This document shows positions 20,453 through 32,897 of a stretch of 64,000 bases of DNA, piece by piece (within the stretch, counting starts at the first letter, position 1; the number at the start of each line of letters is the position of its first letter). The notes under the pieces are model-generated. The model was not told the origin of the DNA. It did not search any database and worked only from the letters and a program-made list of their open reading frames with translations. The DNA comes from Desulfothermus okinawensis JCM 13304 (lineage in GTDB: Bacteria > Desulfobacterota > Desulfovibrionia > Desulfovibrionales > Desulfothermaceae). The position numbers and the translations under genes are program-made. The stretch covers positions 1 to 64,000 of the forward strand of contig BBBM01000012.1 of the NCBI GenBank assembly GCA_001311565.1. Direction: 5' to 3'.

Positions 20453-22757
20453 TTAATTTTTGTGAAACAAAAAAAACGCCTGCCCCAGAGATATGTTTTC
20501 GTCATTGGGGGAAAGTTCTCTGTTAAATCTGGGAATCAGCCCATTTTTTTTGAGTAGTTGCTCAAGATAGATAGATATGGTCTTATTTTGAAATACCCCT
20601 CCACTTAATGCAATAATTTTAATTCCAGTCTCCTTTGATATTTTTTTTGAAATTTTCGCCAATGCATTACAAAGCCATAAATGAAATTTTTTTACTTATG
20701 ATGGATTTGTGAATACCCTTATCTATGTCCTTTGATATTTTATTTATTAGAGAAACAGTATCTAAAATGTATTTATTTGATTTTTTTTATTACTTCGGTT
20801 GGATACCATAGGTCAATGTGGTTAGCCTGAATATTTTCAAGTGCAATAGCCCCTTCTCCTTCATATGTTATTTTTGTCTTTATCCCCAAAATTGCTGAAA
20901 TTCCATCAAATAATCTCCCACAACTGGTTGTATCTATACAATTTATGTTTTTTTTCTAGCATGGTTAATACGGTTTCCTTTTTTTTCACAGGGATTTTGG
21001 GAAGATATTTATCAATATCCATGATTCCTGCAGAGTAAAGAAGAGACACAGCTATTTTCCAGATGTCTTTTATGGCAGATTCCATACCTGGAAGCTTTAT
21101 GGGATATAAATGACCAATCCTGTTATATGTAAGGTCCTTATACACAATTAAAATTTCTCCGCCCCAAATGGTATTATCATCTCCAAGTCCAGTTCCATCC
21201 AATGATATTCCAATTACATCTTCGCTAATTTTATTTTCTGCCATAACCGAGAGGATATGAGCATGGTGGTGCTGGATTTGAAACAGTGTCTTACCTGTCT
21301 GCTCCTTGGCATATCTTGTTGACATATAATCTGGATGAAGGTCACATCCAATTGCCTCTGGCTCTATTCTTAGTATTTCCTTAAAGTGTGTAATTGTATC
21401 AATAAAAAATTGTAGGTCTCTAAATTTTTTTAGGTCGCCAATGTATTGAGACACAAAGGCTTATCTTCTTTTATAATACATATTGTGTTTTTTTAATTCT
21501 GCACCAACCCCAAGGCATTGGGGATACTTTTGTCTTAGAAAAATTGGGGAAGGCACATATCCTCTGCCACGTCTGTAAAAAAAGCAACCTTTTTTTTATT
21601 TAGAATAGTTACCACTGAGTCGTCGCATCTGATTAAGATATCCCTGTTATGGATTAAAAAAATAATCCACATAATCTTTTAAACTGGAGATAGCCTCTCT
21701 ATTGCCAATGGCAATTGGGTGGGATGAGAGGTTCCCTGAGGTCATTATAAGTATTGGCAATCTGTTTTTTGGGAGAGATTTTTTCAGGAAATAAAACAAC
21801 ACTTGATGCATGGGAGTGTATGGGAGCATTATACCAATATCCCTGGTATCTGGTGCAATTTCCCTTGGCAGTATACCTGATTTTTCTCTAATTACTACTA
21901 TTGGTTTTATGTTTCCAGTAAGCATGGCAATGTGCTCATCTTCCACATGTACAATTTTCTTTACGTCTTCTAATGATGATGCCATCAAGCAAATGGTTTA
22001 TTTGGCCTGTTTTTTAGTTTTCTAAGTTTTAAGATAGTATCTCTATCATCTGCCATGCAGCATATGTGAAATCCGCCAAGTCCTTTTAATGCTACAATAT
22101 TTCCTTCTATTATCTCCTTTGCTGCGTATTCAATTGAGTTTACTCCCTGGGCAATAGCCTCCCCTTTTTTTGTTTAAAAGGTATACTCTAGGCCCACATT
22201 TTGAACAGCAATTTGGCTGGGCGTGAAAACGTCTGTTCAAGGGATCATTGTATTCTGTCATACAACTATCACACATTTCAAAACAGGCCATTGAGGTATT
22301 TTTCCTGTCATAGGGGATTTTTTTTGTAATAGTAAACCTGGGACCACAATTGGTGCAATTAATAAAAGGATATAGATGCCGCCTGTCATCTGGATCAAAC
22401 AGCTCTTTTGTGCATAAATCACAAATAGCAATATCTGGACTTATTAATACGTCATGGGATGATGAGTCTTTACTTTTTTTTATTTCAAAGGATGTGATAT
22501 GGGGAGAATACGGTACTATCTGTTTTTTTTATTTCTGTTATCTGGGATATTTCAGGTGGGTTTTCATAGAGCTCCTTTTCAAAACTTTGAATATCTTTAT
22601 GACTTCCTTGAATTAATATTTGAACACCTTGAGAGTCATTTAATACATATCCACATAAATTATTTTTTTTTGCAATTTTATAGACAAATGGCCTGAAACC
22701 TACACCCTGGACTTTGCCCTTTACTCTTATTAATTTTGCCATTATATCTTTGTTCAT
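20453..22757 (-). CDS. hypF: [NiFe]-hydrogenase maturation carbamoyltransferase HypF
   Basis: HypF makes the cyanide ligands of the hydrogenase active site from carbamoyl phosphate. Domains in order: acylphosphatase ([19 protein letters not shown]), two zinc fingers (ACFEMCDS...CCSKCGPR), YrdC-like ([30 protein letters not shown]) and the Kae1-like domain ([40 protein letters not shown]). About 760 residues after roughly a dozen run corrections. No other hyp gene or hydrogenase lies in the window. It is divergent from the acyl-CoA synthetase. Confidence 0.93.
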
Positions 22758-22843
22758 AGTATTATTTTTTTGTGCTATAATTTTGTAAAAATTTTAACAA
22801 AATAGCAAAATTAAGTCTATTTTTTCTTTTCTGGGGGTTTTTC

Positions 22844-24922
22844 ATGGGGAGTTTAGACTTTTTCTTTTATCCACAAAACATAGCAATAATTGGTGCAACT
22901 AAGGAAAAGTCAAGGGGTGGGAATATAATCTTAAATAATGTGAAAAAGGGATTCAAGGGCAAGATATATCCAGTAAATCCTAAATATAGGGAGATAGATG
23001 GACTTAAATGCTACAATATATCTGACCTGCCAGATGGTTTAGATATGGCAATTATATTTGTTCCAGCCAGGGTAGTAGTGGATGTGGTCTCTGAGCTTAT
23101 AAAAAAAGGGGTTAAGGGAGTCATAATTGAGTCCGGGGGATTTGCTGAATCTGGTGAGATGGGCAATAAGCTCCAGAAAGAACTCATTAAGATTAAGAAT
23201 GAATTTGGGATCAGGATATGGGGACCAAACTGTATGGGCATTGTGGATATGCATTCAAGACATGTGTTTTCTTTTGTGTCTCCAATTATCTGGGATTTCA
23301 TGTACCAGGAGACATCTCTTTGGTTGTACAAAGTGGAATGCTCAGTGCAGGTTTTTTAATAGATAGTTGTTCCTCTGGACCATTTGGAATAGCCAAGGCC
23401 TGCTCCATTGGAAATAAACTTGATGTTGATGAGTGTGATTTATTGGAGTTTTTGTTAAATGACAACCAAACCAAAGTTATTGGAATGTATTTAGAGTCCA
23501 TAAAAAAATGGGAAGAGATTTTTAGAATTAGTCAAAGGCGCCCAAAAACCCATAGTAATCCTAAAGGGGGGAAAGACCAGGGAAGGGGCAAGGGCCGCCC
23601 TGACCCATACTGCCAGTTATGCAGGATCATACAGAATAATTTCAGGTATTTTCAAACAGACCAATGTGGTTGAGGCATCTGATTTTAGAGAAATGATGGA
23701 CCTATGTCTTGGGTTTTCATCTATTAATGGATATAGATTAAGGGGTAATAAAACTGCGGTTATAACCTACAGTGGTGGTGCAGGTATAGTTAGTGCAGAC
23801 CTTTTAAAAAAATACATTCCTTGAACTAACAGAACTTGATAATGAGACAATAAGCAAGATTAAATCTTTTTCCCCTGAATGGTTGCCTATTTCCAATCCC
23901 GTTGATGTATGGCCTGCTGTTGAGAAAAATGGATCTTCAGCTTATTTACAGACATTTAAGGAAGTGTGTAAAGACCATGGGGTAGACCTGGTGTTTATGC
24001 ATGTATTTTCCATGGGTCGAATGAAGGATTTGAATCTTAAGGAAATTAAAGATGTCTCAAGGGCTTTAAACAAACCAGTTTTTTTTGTGGGGAACTGGGG
24101 ATGGTGAATCAAAATACAATCTATTTAATACCTGTAGGGAGTTAAAATTACCAATTTTTCAGGAAACCTCCAGGGCAGTGGAGGTTATGGATAAGATAGT
24201 TCGATTTTATAATAGAAGAAAATTATTTGACAGTATAATGGTTGAGATGGATGAAAAGTGGCCTGGAGCTGCACCTTTGTACTTAAGTAAAGGTATTTAT
24301 GATGAGTTTGAGTCAAAAAAAAATTCTAGCAGATATGGGAATTATGACTGTTCAGGAATATCTTGTTTCTTCAGAGGATGAAGTTGTTAATTACGCAGAA
24401 AAAATAGGATATCCAGTTGTCTTAAAAGGGATTATTCCCCAGCTAATACATAAGACAGAACAAGGGCTTGTTAAGACCAATTTGTATACCAAAGAACAGG
24501 TTAAATATGCTTATCTGGAACTGGCAGATAAGGTTTTTGGTAAAGGAAAGGTCTTAATACAAAAACAGATAGAAATTGGATATGAATTAATAGCAGGACT
24601 CACCAGAGATGAAAATTTTGGACCAGTGGTTATATTGGGTTTTGGTGGCATACTTGCAGATATATTAGAAGATAAAATATTTAGAGCAGCCCCATTTTCA
24701 TTACAAGAAGCATATCTCTATACTTATGATCTTAAAAATCAAAATATTTTAGATGGTTACAGAAAATATTCAAAGATAGATAGAATGGAATTGGCAAAGA
24801 TCTTAAAGATTTTAGGTGACATTGGGTCTAATTCTCCTGAAATTCAGTCAATGGATCTAAATCCCCTGGTGGTCAATTCAAATGGCATATTTTGTGTAGA
24901 TGCCACAATAGTGGTTGGTTAG
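22844..24922 (+). CDS. ADP-forming acyl-CoA synthetase (fused alpha-beta)
   Basis: Converts an acyl-CoA plus ADP and phosphate to the acid, CoA and ATP, a step of substrate-level phosphorylation in anaerobes. The N-terminal CoA-binding domain shows NIAIIGATKEKSRGG and GPNCMGIVD. The ligase domain has ISLVVQSGMLSAGF and THTASYAGS. The C-terminal ATP-grasp domain has VVLKGIIPQLIHKTEQG and VVILGFGGILADILEDK. About 690 residues as one fused chain. Lesions lie near 23300 (a missing T), 23534, 23806, 24081 and 24316. The acyl group cannot be told from sequence. Confidence 0.87.
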
Positions 24923-24942
24923 GAACCCAAATATTGGTTCTT
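24923..24942 (+). terminator. Possible weak terminator hairpin
   Basis: GAACC and GGTTC bracket a short loop directly after the acyl-CoA synthetase stop. There is no T-tract, so termination is doubtful. The next 110 bases up to the FAD/Fe-S gene show no ORF. Confidence 0.3.
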
Positions 24943-25054
24943 GATTAACCATGAATAAGCTGGTAGTTGAATAACTTCCCGAGTCGGACAAACACTTCAT
25001 ATTACCTGTCTTTAATCCACAAGGGTTTAAAATCTTTTTATAGGAGAAAATTTA

Positions 25055-28000
25055 ATGTACAGGAAAAGCCCTCACATATCCATTGCCAATGTAAAATTGA
25101 TTGAGCGTGTACTTGGAGTTTCAGAAGCGGAAATTTCCAAGTGGCCTGAATACACAAAAGAGACTGTTGAGAGCCTTTGCTCTGAAATATTTTTAATACG
25201 CTATAATCCATACATTCCCTCTGAAGTGGTATACAGGAGTGTGTTTAAACAGCTTGAAGATGAGAGGGGAGTTCTGGATGAACAGGTTTACGAACTTCTC
25301 GTAAATAGACTTAAAAAAATTTTGGGAAGAATATTTAGAGGACAGAGAATTTAGCAAGAAGGTGATATCCAGCCTAAAAAAAATATATTGATCCTGAACA
25401 TATATATACGTCACCCAATCATTTAGTAGAGTGTTCCACAGATGCAACTGATCTTAGAGTGGAGCTTCCAATGTTTGTGGTGGCACCTGGCAGTAGTGAA
25501 GAGGTGAAAAGGGTTGTTGAGCTGGCAAATGAGATGAAATTTTATATTGTCCCAAGGGGTGGTGGATCTGGATTAACTGGAGGTGCGATACCATCTAGAC
25601 CACGCACTGTGGTACTCAGTTTAAGTCGTATGAAAAAGATTTTAGAGATAAATAAAAATTCCATGTACATGTGTGCCCAGACAGGGGTGATTACACTTAA
25701 TGCGGCGAAAGAAGCCGCAAAACAAGGCCTTCTTTTCACAGTGGATCCTGCATCTAAGGCATCTTCTTCTTGGGGGGAACATTGCAGAAAATGCAGGTGG
25801 TCCTTTTGCATTTGAATATGGAACTACCCTGGACAATATTTTGAGTTATAAGATGGTGCTGGCAAATGGAAGGACCATAGAAGTGAAGAGAAAGGCCCAT
25901 CCAAGACATAAGATACTACCAGACGATGTTGCAGTGTTTGAAATCTATTCTGAAGACAATACATTAATGGATGTTGTTAAACTTAAAGGAGACGAGATCA
26001 GGGGAACAGGCCTTGGAAAGGACGTTACTAATAAATATCTTGGAGGGCTCCCTGGGGTCCAAAAAGAAGGAGTCGATGGAATAATTACTGAGGCATGTTT
26101 TGTCCTCTACAAACAGCTGCCCTTTTCATCCACTCTGTGTCTTGAATTCTTTGGTAAAACAATGGAAAACTCAATGTTGGTAATCAAAGACCTGGTTAGA
26201 TTAAGGGATGAGATAAGAAGGAAAGGGGATAAAGTAAAGATGTCTGCCCTGGAGGAATTTGGTGCAAAATATGTCCAGGCAATAGAATACAAAAAGAAAT
26301 CAAAGGTCTTTGAGGGTGACCCAATATCTGTATTGCTTATTCAGCTAGATTCAGAAGACATAGAACCCTTGGAAGAGGCAACTGAAAAAAATAGTAAAGA
26401 TTGCAAAACAATATGAAAATGTGGATGTATTTGTTGCAAAGGATGCAAAAGAGGCTGAGTGTTTTTGGGAGGACAGACACAAGTTAAGCGCAATTGCAAG
26501 GAGGACCAGTGGTTTTAAGATCAATGAAGATATTGTTATCCCAATAGATGTAATTCCAGAATTTGCCAATTTTCTGGAAAAGTTAAATTTGTACTATGCT
26601 GCTTTGGCCTACAGAGATGCTCTACAAAAGGTATTAAAATTAGATGGAGTGGATCCAGGCGATGAGTTTATAGACATGGAAATTAATTTTGCATCAAAGA
26701 TATTAAAGGGAAAAATTGATGTTGCCAAACTTCCAGAACAGGAATTTATGTTGCAGATCCATTTTTTTCTTCAGGGATTTAAAGAGTAGATATCCTGCCC
26801 AGGGATCAGAGATATCAGCTATAGAAGAGCATATGTTAAATACCAGAATAACAATTGCAAATCACATGCATGCAGGAGATGGCAATTGCCATGTGAACAT
26901 CCCTGTTAATTCAAATGACCCCCAGATGTTGAAACTGGCTGAAGAGGCTGCATCAAGGGTATTTGAAAAGGTGCTATCTTTAGGTGGAGCAATTTCTGGT
27001 GAACATGGTATAGGTATAACAAAGATAAATTATCTGGACGCAAGACGAATTGATGAGCTCAAAAAAATATAAAGAAATAGTTGATCCCAACAATATCTTG
27101 AATCCAGACAAGCTCACTAGAAGATATCTTAATTTTGTACCATATACTTTTTCTTTTAATAAATTAATTGAAGACCTAAATAAGACATCTATTCCTTATA
27201 AGGATAAGCTCATTTACATCCTGAGAAATGTTCAGACCTGCTCAAGGTGCGGAAAATGTAAACAGGTCTGCCCAATGTATTATCCAGAAGAGGGATATCT
27301 GTACCATCCCAGGAATAAAATAATTTCCCTGGGTGCCCTACTTGAGGCCTATTATTATACCAAGATTGTGGAGAACAAGCCCAACAGGAAGCTGCTTAAG
27401 ATGCTTAAGGTAATATCTGAAACCTGTACTTCTTGCGGCAAATGTATGGAGATGTGTCCAGTTAAGATTAATACAGGTGAACAAATACTTAATTTAAGGG
27501 CATTTTTAGAGGACAGGGCTGTGTCTGGTCACCATCCAATAAAGTCTTCTATATTGCGGTATTTAAATGAAAAAAAATGATCATATTCCAAGGGTTGCAA
27601 AGGCCCTGGCTGTGGGGCAAATTATCCAAAATGGAGTGGTTAAAATACTTCCTGATAAACTAAAAACAAAGTTTAAGCATCCTGTTATTTCAGGCCCTGG
27701 TCCAACTTTAGGTATATTTGATTTATATTCCAGGGTAAAATCAAAGAAAAATAATTATTTTAATTCTTATAAAACTGGAGTGAGAGAAGAGGTGTTCTAC
27801 TTTCCAGGATGCGGGGCTGCACTGTTTTTTCCTGATATTGGTCTTGCATCCATATACCTTCTGCTAAAATTTGGTTTTAATGTGGTGATCCCTGAAGATC
27901 ATATGTGCTGTGGATACCCTTTGCTTGCAAGTGGATTAGGTGAAGAATATGATAAGAATAAACTCAGGAACATAAAGAGGATAACGGCTGCAATTAAGAA

Positions 28001-28570
28001 AAACAATCTTTTGAAAAATCCCAATATCCAGGTCTTGACATCTTGTGGTACGTGCAGGGAATCCCTATCATCATATGGATTAGAACATTTTTTAGATAAG
28101 GAGACAAAGATTAAGGACTCCACCCAATTTCTAGTGGAAATGGTTATTTACAAGGGTGTTCCCATTCCCTTTATTGAGAAATTAAATACAGATTTTCTTG
28201 TGTATCATCAGGCGTGTCATGTGGAGTGGTCTGGTGTTCCAAAACTAAAGGCTGCTGATGTGTACAGGGAAAAATTGGAAAAATTATTTGGAGTTAAATT
28301 GAAGTTAAGCCCGGGATGTTGTGGTGAGAGTGGGCTTGGTGCCCTTACATCTCCGTCAATTTATTACACAATTAAAAAGAGAAAGAAAAAAAACAACTTG
28401 AGCAAGATTTATATGAATACAAAAATGACCTTCCAGTACTGGTTGGGTGTCCTTCGTGTAAGGTAGGGCTACAAAGAATTTTTGCACAAAAAGATGACCA
28501 TAGGGAAGTTTTACATATTCTGGAGTTTTTGGCATACTTAGTTGGTGGCAAAATTGGAAAAAGGAACTGA
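25055..28570 (+). CDS. FAD-linked oxidase / iron-sulfur fusion (GlcD-GlcF type)
   Basis: A chain of about 1,165 residues that likely oxidises a 2-hydroxy acid such as lactate or glycolate and passes electrons to Fe-S clusters. An N-terminal helical region of about 130 residues is followed by the PCMH FAD domain (FYIVPRGGGSGLTGGAIPS, GGNIAENAGG). The oxidase C-terminal domain has HAGDGNCHVNIP and GEHGIGI. Two [4Fe-4S] motifs follow, CSRCGKCKQVCP and CTSCGKCMEMCP. Two CCG domains end the chain (FPGCGAALF...CCGYPL and CHVEW...SPGCCGESG). About eight frame lesions split it into fragments. The repaired frame is continuous, so this is one fused gene rather than separate D and F subunits. Confidence 0.88.
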
Positions 28571-28626
28571 AGTCCTTAATTAAAGGAAAAAAAGGGAGTG
28601 AATATATTTAACGGGATATTTTAGAT

Positions 28627-29041
28627 ATGAAATATCTGGGAATTGACTTTGGACAAAAAAAGGGTTGGCCTTGCTATCTCCACTAAGGATGAGAGGATTG
28701 TGTTGCCATACAAGACCCTAACATATACTTCCAGGGAAAAATTAATACTGGAGATCACCAAGATAATAGAGACTGAACATATTCAAGGGGTGGTGGTGGG
28801 GCTACCTGTTGGTTTAGATGGAAAAGAAACATTATCTACTAGACAGGCAAGAAATTTTATAAAACATCTAAAGAAACAAGTGGACCTGCCTGTAAATTTT
28901 GTAGATGAATCATATAGTTCATATGAAGCAGAAGATAGATTGAAATCAAGGGGAATGTCATCCAAAAAGATAAAGAAAGTAGTGGATCAAATGGCTGCAG
29001 TGGAGATTTTAAATACATATCTTTTGTCTAGAAATCCATGA
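28627..29041 (+). CDS. ruvX: Putative pre-16S rRNA nuclease RuvX/YqgF
   Basis: An RNase-H-fold nuclease implicated in 16S rRNA 5'-end maturation. MKYLGIDFGQKRVGLAIS carries the first catalytic Asp. VVVGLPVGLDGKE and VNFVDESYSSYEAE carry the others. 137 residues after removing one base of the A7 run near 28660. The stop overlaps the mltG start (ATGA), a common ruvX-mltG pairing. Confidence 0.92.
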
Positions 29042-30104
29042 GTGAGAAATTTAAAAATAATATAATAATTATATTCTTCCTGTGTTTGTTGGCAATTTTC
29101 GTATTTTTAGTTTGTGGTTACTACTATGTAAGCCATCTATGGAGCTCACCCATTAATGAAAATGGGACTCACCTTATTTTTGAGATAAAAAAAAGGAGAG
29201 TCTTTTTTTAGACGTTGTACAAAAACTAAAAAAAGGGGTATTTTAAAGGATACAAGACTCTTTTATTTAATGGGCAGGTTAACAAAGGCAGAAAATAAGA
29301 TTAAGTCTGGAGAATTTTTGATAAATACAAGGTGGAGCCAGAAAAGACTTCTCAAATATTTAATCTCTGGCTCACCTTATTTACACAAAGTGACTATTCC
29401 TGAGGGCGAGCCCTGGTGGAGGGTGGGGACATTGCTGGAAAAAGAGGGGATTTTGAGATTTGTGGACTTTAAAAAAAGTGATTTTTGATAGGGATTTTTT
29501 TAGACAAAAACAATATACCAGGACCTTCAGCAGAAGGATATTTATATCCCAATACATATTTTTTTTGAAAAGGGAAATACCTTACAACATGGTAGAGAAG
29601 TTGTGGAGACAATGATCGATGAGTTCTGGAAAGAGGTGAAAAGATATGTATGGAAAAGATCCCTGCCAGACAAAAATGAGGTCTATAGGGTAGTAATATT
29701 GGCATCGATGGTGGAAAAGGAGGCTTTATATGATTTTGAAAAACCTATAATTGCTGGTGTATTTATAAATAGACTGAAAAAAAAATATGCCCCTGCAAAG
29801 CGACCCTACAATTATTTATGGATTGGGACCAGGATTTAAGGGCAATCTAAGAAAAAAAAGATTTAAGAAACAAAAAAAATCCCTATAACACCTATAGATT
29901 TAAAGGACTCCCTCCAACACCCATATGTTCCCCTACCGTTTCTTCTATTTTAGCTGTGGTAAATCCAGCTAAACACAACTACCTATATTTTGTTGCCAGA
30001 GGAGATGGCACCCATCAATTTAGTACTAATTTAAAGGACCACAATAGGGCAGTATATAAATACCAGATTGCCCCTTACAGAAAAAAATGCACGCAAAAAA
30101 ATAA
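29038..30104 (+). CDS. mltG: Endolytic murein transglycosylase MltG
   Basis: An inner-membrane enzyme that cuts nascent glycan strands. A single N-terminal helix (IIIIFFLCLLAIFVFLVCGY), a LysM-like region with VTIPEGEPWWRVG, then the YceG core: PSAEGYLYPNTYFF, VVILASMVEKEA (catalytic Glu), DPTIIYGLGPGFKG, PTPICSP and FVARGDGTHQFSTN. About 350 residues. Surplus bases occur near 29197, 29212, 29228, 29475, 29503, 29563, 29778 and 30081-30101. Its corrected end RKNARKK overlaps the start of the next gene. Confidence 0.9.
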
Positions 30105-32012
30105 GAAATGGTTGTTTGTTCAGCTCCCTGTAATTTCTCATGACCTAAGGGAAAATTTGGCACATTGTCCCTACGCTGCTTGTGTGCTATATTTCTATTT
30201 ACAAAAACAAATAAGACACATAGAAGTTATTAGGCTTGACAGAACAGTGGAGACATTTGGTTCTGATGATTTAATAATCAGAACTATCTTAGACATTGCA
30301 CCAGATGTGCTCTGCCTTAGTCTGTATCTGTGGAATGTTGAAAGATCTTTATATGTTGCAGAGAAAATTAAGGAAAAACGGCCAGACACTATAGTTGTTA
30401 TTGGGGGACCTGAAGTTAACTTAGATAATGGATTTATCTTAAAAAGGGGTGGTTTTGATATTGGCATAATTGGAGAAGGCGAAAGGATACTTTTGGAACT
30501 TGTAAGAGGTTTGGAATCTAAATCATGGAGATTGGATTTAGTAAATTCTTTTTTTTGAGGGTTCCTCTCTGATTAAAGGGAAAATCTTTTTGTCTGGCAA
30601 ACCCACTGATTTGTCCAAAATCCCCCCAGTTTATCCTACTTCATCCTGTGTTTCTTATGATGGTTCAATATTGCTTGAGTCCTTAAGGGGATGTGTTCAT
30701 TCCTGTAAGTATTGCTACTATCACAAGAAATTTAAACATGTAAGGTATTTTTCCCTACAAAAAGTAATACAAGAGCTTAAGTGGGCCTGGGATGTTGGTA
30801 TTAATGAAATAAGTTTTATTGACCCATCTTTCTTAAGGAGGAAAAGACCGGGTGAGTTCTTAAATAAACTGTATGAGTTTTCCCACGGGGATGGTCCATC
30901 TATATTTTGTGAACTTAATGCTGAGGATGTGACAGGGGAACTTGCAGAGCTACTCAGAAAAATAAATGTGAACAAAGTGGAAGTTGGGCTACAAACCATA
31001 AATGAGGTTGCCCTGTCTTTAATAAACAGGAAATTTAATAGAAAAAAAATTTATCTCAGGGATAGAGGAATTAAAGACAAAAGAGATAAGTATCCTTTTG
31101 GATCTAATTGTAGGTCTCCCAGGGGATAGGAGCGAGGATGTCTTAAAAGGGGTTGAATTTGTCTTAGACAATGACCTTATGGACGATTTAGGGATTTACC
31201 CTTTATGTGTTTTACCTGGAACTGAGCTTAGGTTTGATGCAAATAGATTTGGATTAGATTATTTGGACTTCCCGCCATATCTGGTAAAAAAAACTAAGAC
31301 TATGGACATGATGGATATTAAAGAGGTGTTTCTACAAACAGAAAACAAGACCCAAATTGATTTATTCCCCAGGGAATTTCCTATAATTGCTGGAAAGGGT
31401 GCTAATATATTTAAGGACAATGTATCTCTAATATATCTTTTAGATTTGACCAATAAGGGAATTTGCCTGGATGATTTTGTCGTGGAGTGTTTAGATCGTT
31501 TAATGTGTAGTATATTAATTTACGTATCCCATATTAATTGGCTTCTTAATAATGAAAAATTTTTTAAATTATATGATGTTATATTAAAAATAAATCCCCA
31601 TATACTCATTGATATAGTGATTGATGATAACTGCTTAAAAGATATTAGCTTTGATAAAATCATGGATATTTTTAAACACATACTTGTCTCAAGAAATTTT
31701 TACATGGATAGAATATATGTGGACACCATTGACCCCATTAGGTCAACCCAGTTGTTTTTAAGATTGAACAGGCCTGGAGGTAAATTTGTACTGGTCTCAA
31801 TTCCGTCAACCATATACTCTAGGAGAGAAGAAAGTGTCTTTTGGTTTAAGATATATGGAGAGGAAGATATGTCTTTAGAAGAGTACTTTTTAGATAAATT
31901 TTCATATGTGACTAACATTGAAGATTTTTCATACAGGATATCCTATGCACAGGACTATTTAGAACCTTACAGGTCTATTTTTCCACTTGGCAAAAGAGAA
32001 ATATCTTTTTAA
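30087..32012 (+). CDS. B12-binding radical SAM protein
   Basis: The N-terminal cobalamin-binding domain (WLFVQLPVISHDL, VLCLSLYLWNVERSL, TIVVIGGPEVNLDNG, FDIGIIGEGE) is followed by a radical SAM core with GCVHSCKYCYY (Cx3Cx2C), NKVEVGLQTINEVALS and IVGLPGDRSEDV. The C-terminal 300 residues show no familiar motif. About 635 residues. The true start, MHAKNKKW at 30087, becomes visible only after the A7 run at 30095-30101 is shortened. Such proteins include methyltransferases acting on unactivated carbons. The substrate is unknown. Confidence 0.82.
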
Positions 32013-32043
32013 ACTTAAAAGAAAAGAAAGGGGAGTAAAGATT

Positions 32044-32894
32044 ATGTATTCAGAGGAATATTTGCAATCTAGACTGGAAAAGAGCTCAAAATATGTATTG
32101 GACCAGGAACTGGCAAAGATAGTGAGGATTTCAATGGCCCTGGAGATGCCACTTCTCCTAAAGGGAGAGCCTGGGACAGGAAAGACCATGCTTGCCCATG
32201 CTATAGCCGAGGCCCTGGATATGCCCCTTATTGTACTAAACGTTAAGTCATCAATGAAACTCATAGATGCCCTGTATCAGTATGACACACTAACCAGGTT
32301 AAATGACAGTAGATTTGGTGACTCAAAAAGGGATGTTAGCAATATTGAGGAATATATCAAAATGGGAAAAATTGGTCAGGCATTTGTAAGTGACAGGCGG
32401 GTGGTCTTATTAATCGATGAAATAGACAAGGCTGATTCAGATTTTCAGGACGACATGTTAGATGTATTGGATCAGATGGAATTCGACATAATTGAGATAG
32501 ACAAAAAGATAAGGCAAAACACAGACCTGTTATAATAATAACATCCAATGCCAAAAAGGATTTGTCTGAACCCTTTTTGGGAAGGTGCAATTTTCATCAC
32601 ATTGCCTTCCCTTCAAAGGATATGATGAGAAAAATAATAAGGGTACATTTTCCAGATATATCAGATAAGCTCCTTGAAAATTGTATAAGCTGTTTTTATA
32701 AGATGAGGGAACTCCCATCCATTGAGAAAAAACCTGCAACTAGAGAGTTGATTAACTGGATAAGGGCACTGGAAACAGACCCTGATTTCAAACCATCTAC
32801 ATTGAAAAAGGACGTGCCATATTTAGGGGTTTTATTTAAAAAATCCAGAGACCTTGAGATTGCAAAAAACAGCATCCAGAAGATAAGAGCGTAA
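32044..32894 (+). CDS. MoxR-family AAA+ ATPase
   Basis: Walker A is GEPGTGKTMLAHAIAEAL, Walker B is VVLLIDEIDKAD, and VIIITSNAKKDLSEPFLGRC holds sensor 1 and the arginine finger region. 283 residues. One base is missing near 32517 (A4 where A5 is needed). MoxR ATPases work with a VWA-domain partner as a metal-insertion or folding chaperone, and the partner follows three bases later. What they act on here is unknown. Confidence 0.88.
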
Positions 32895-32897
32895 GAC

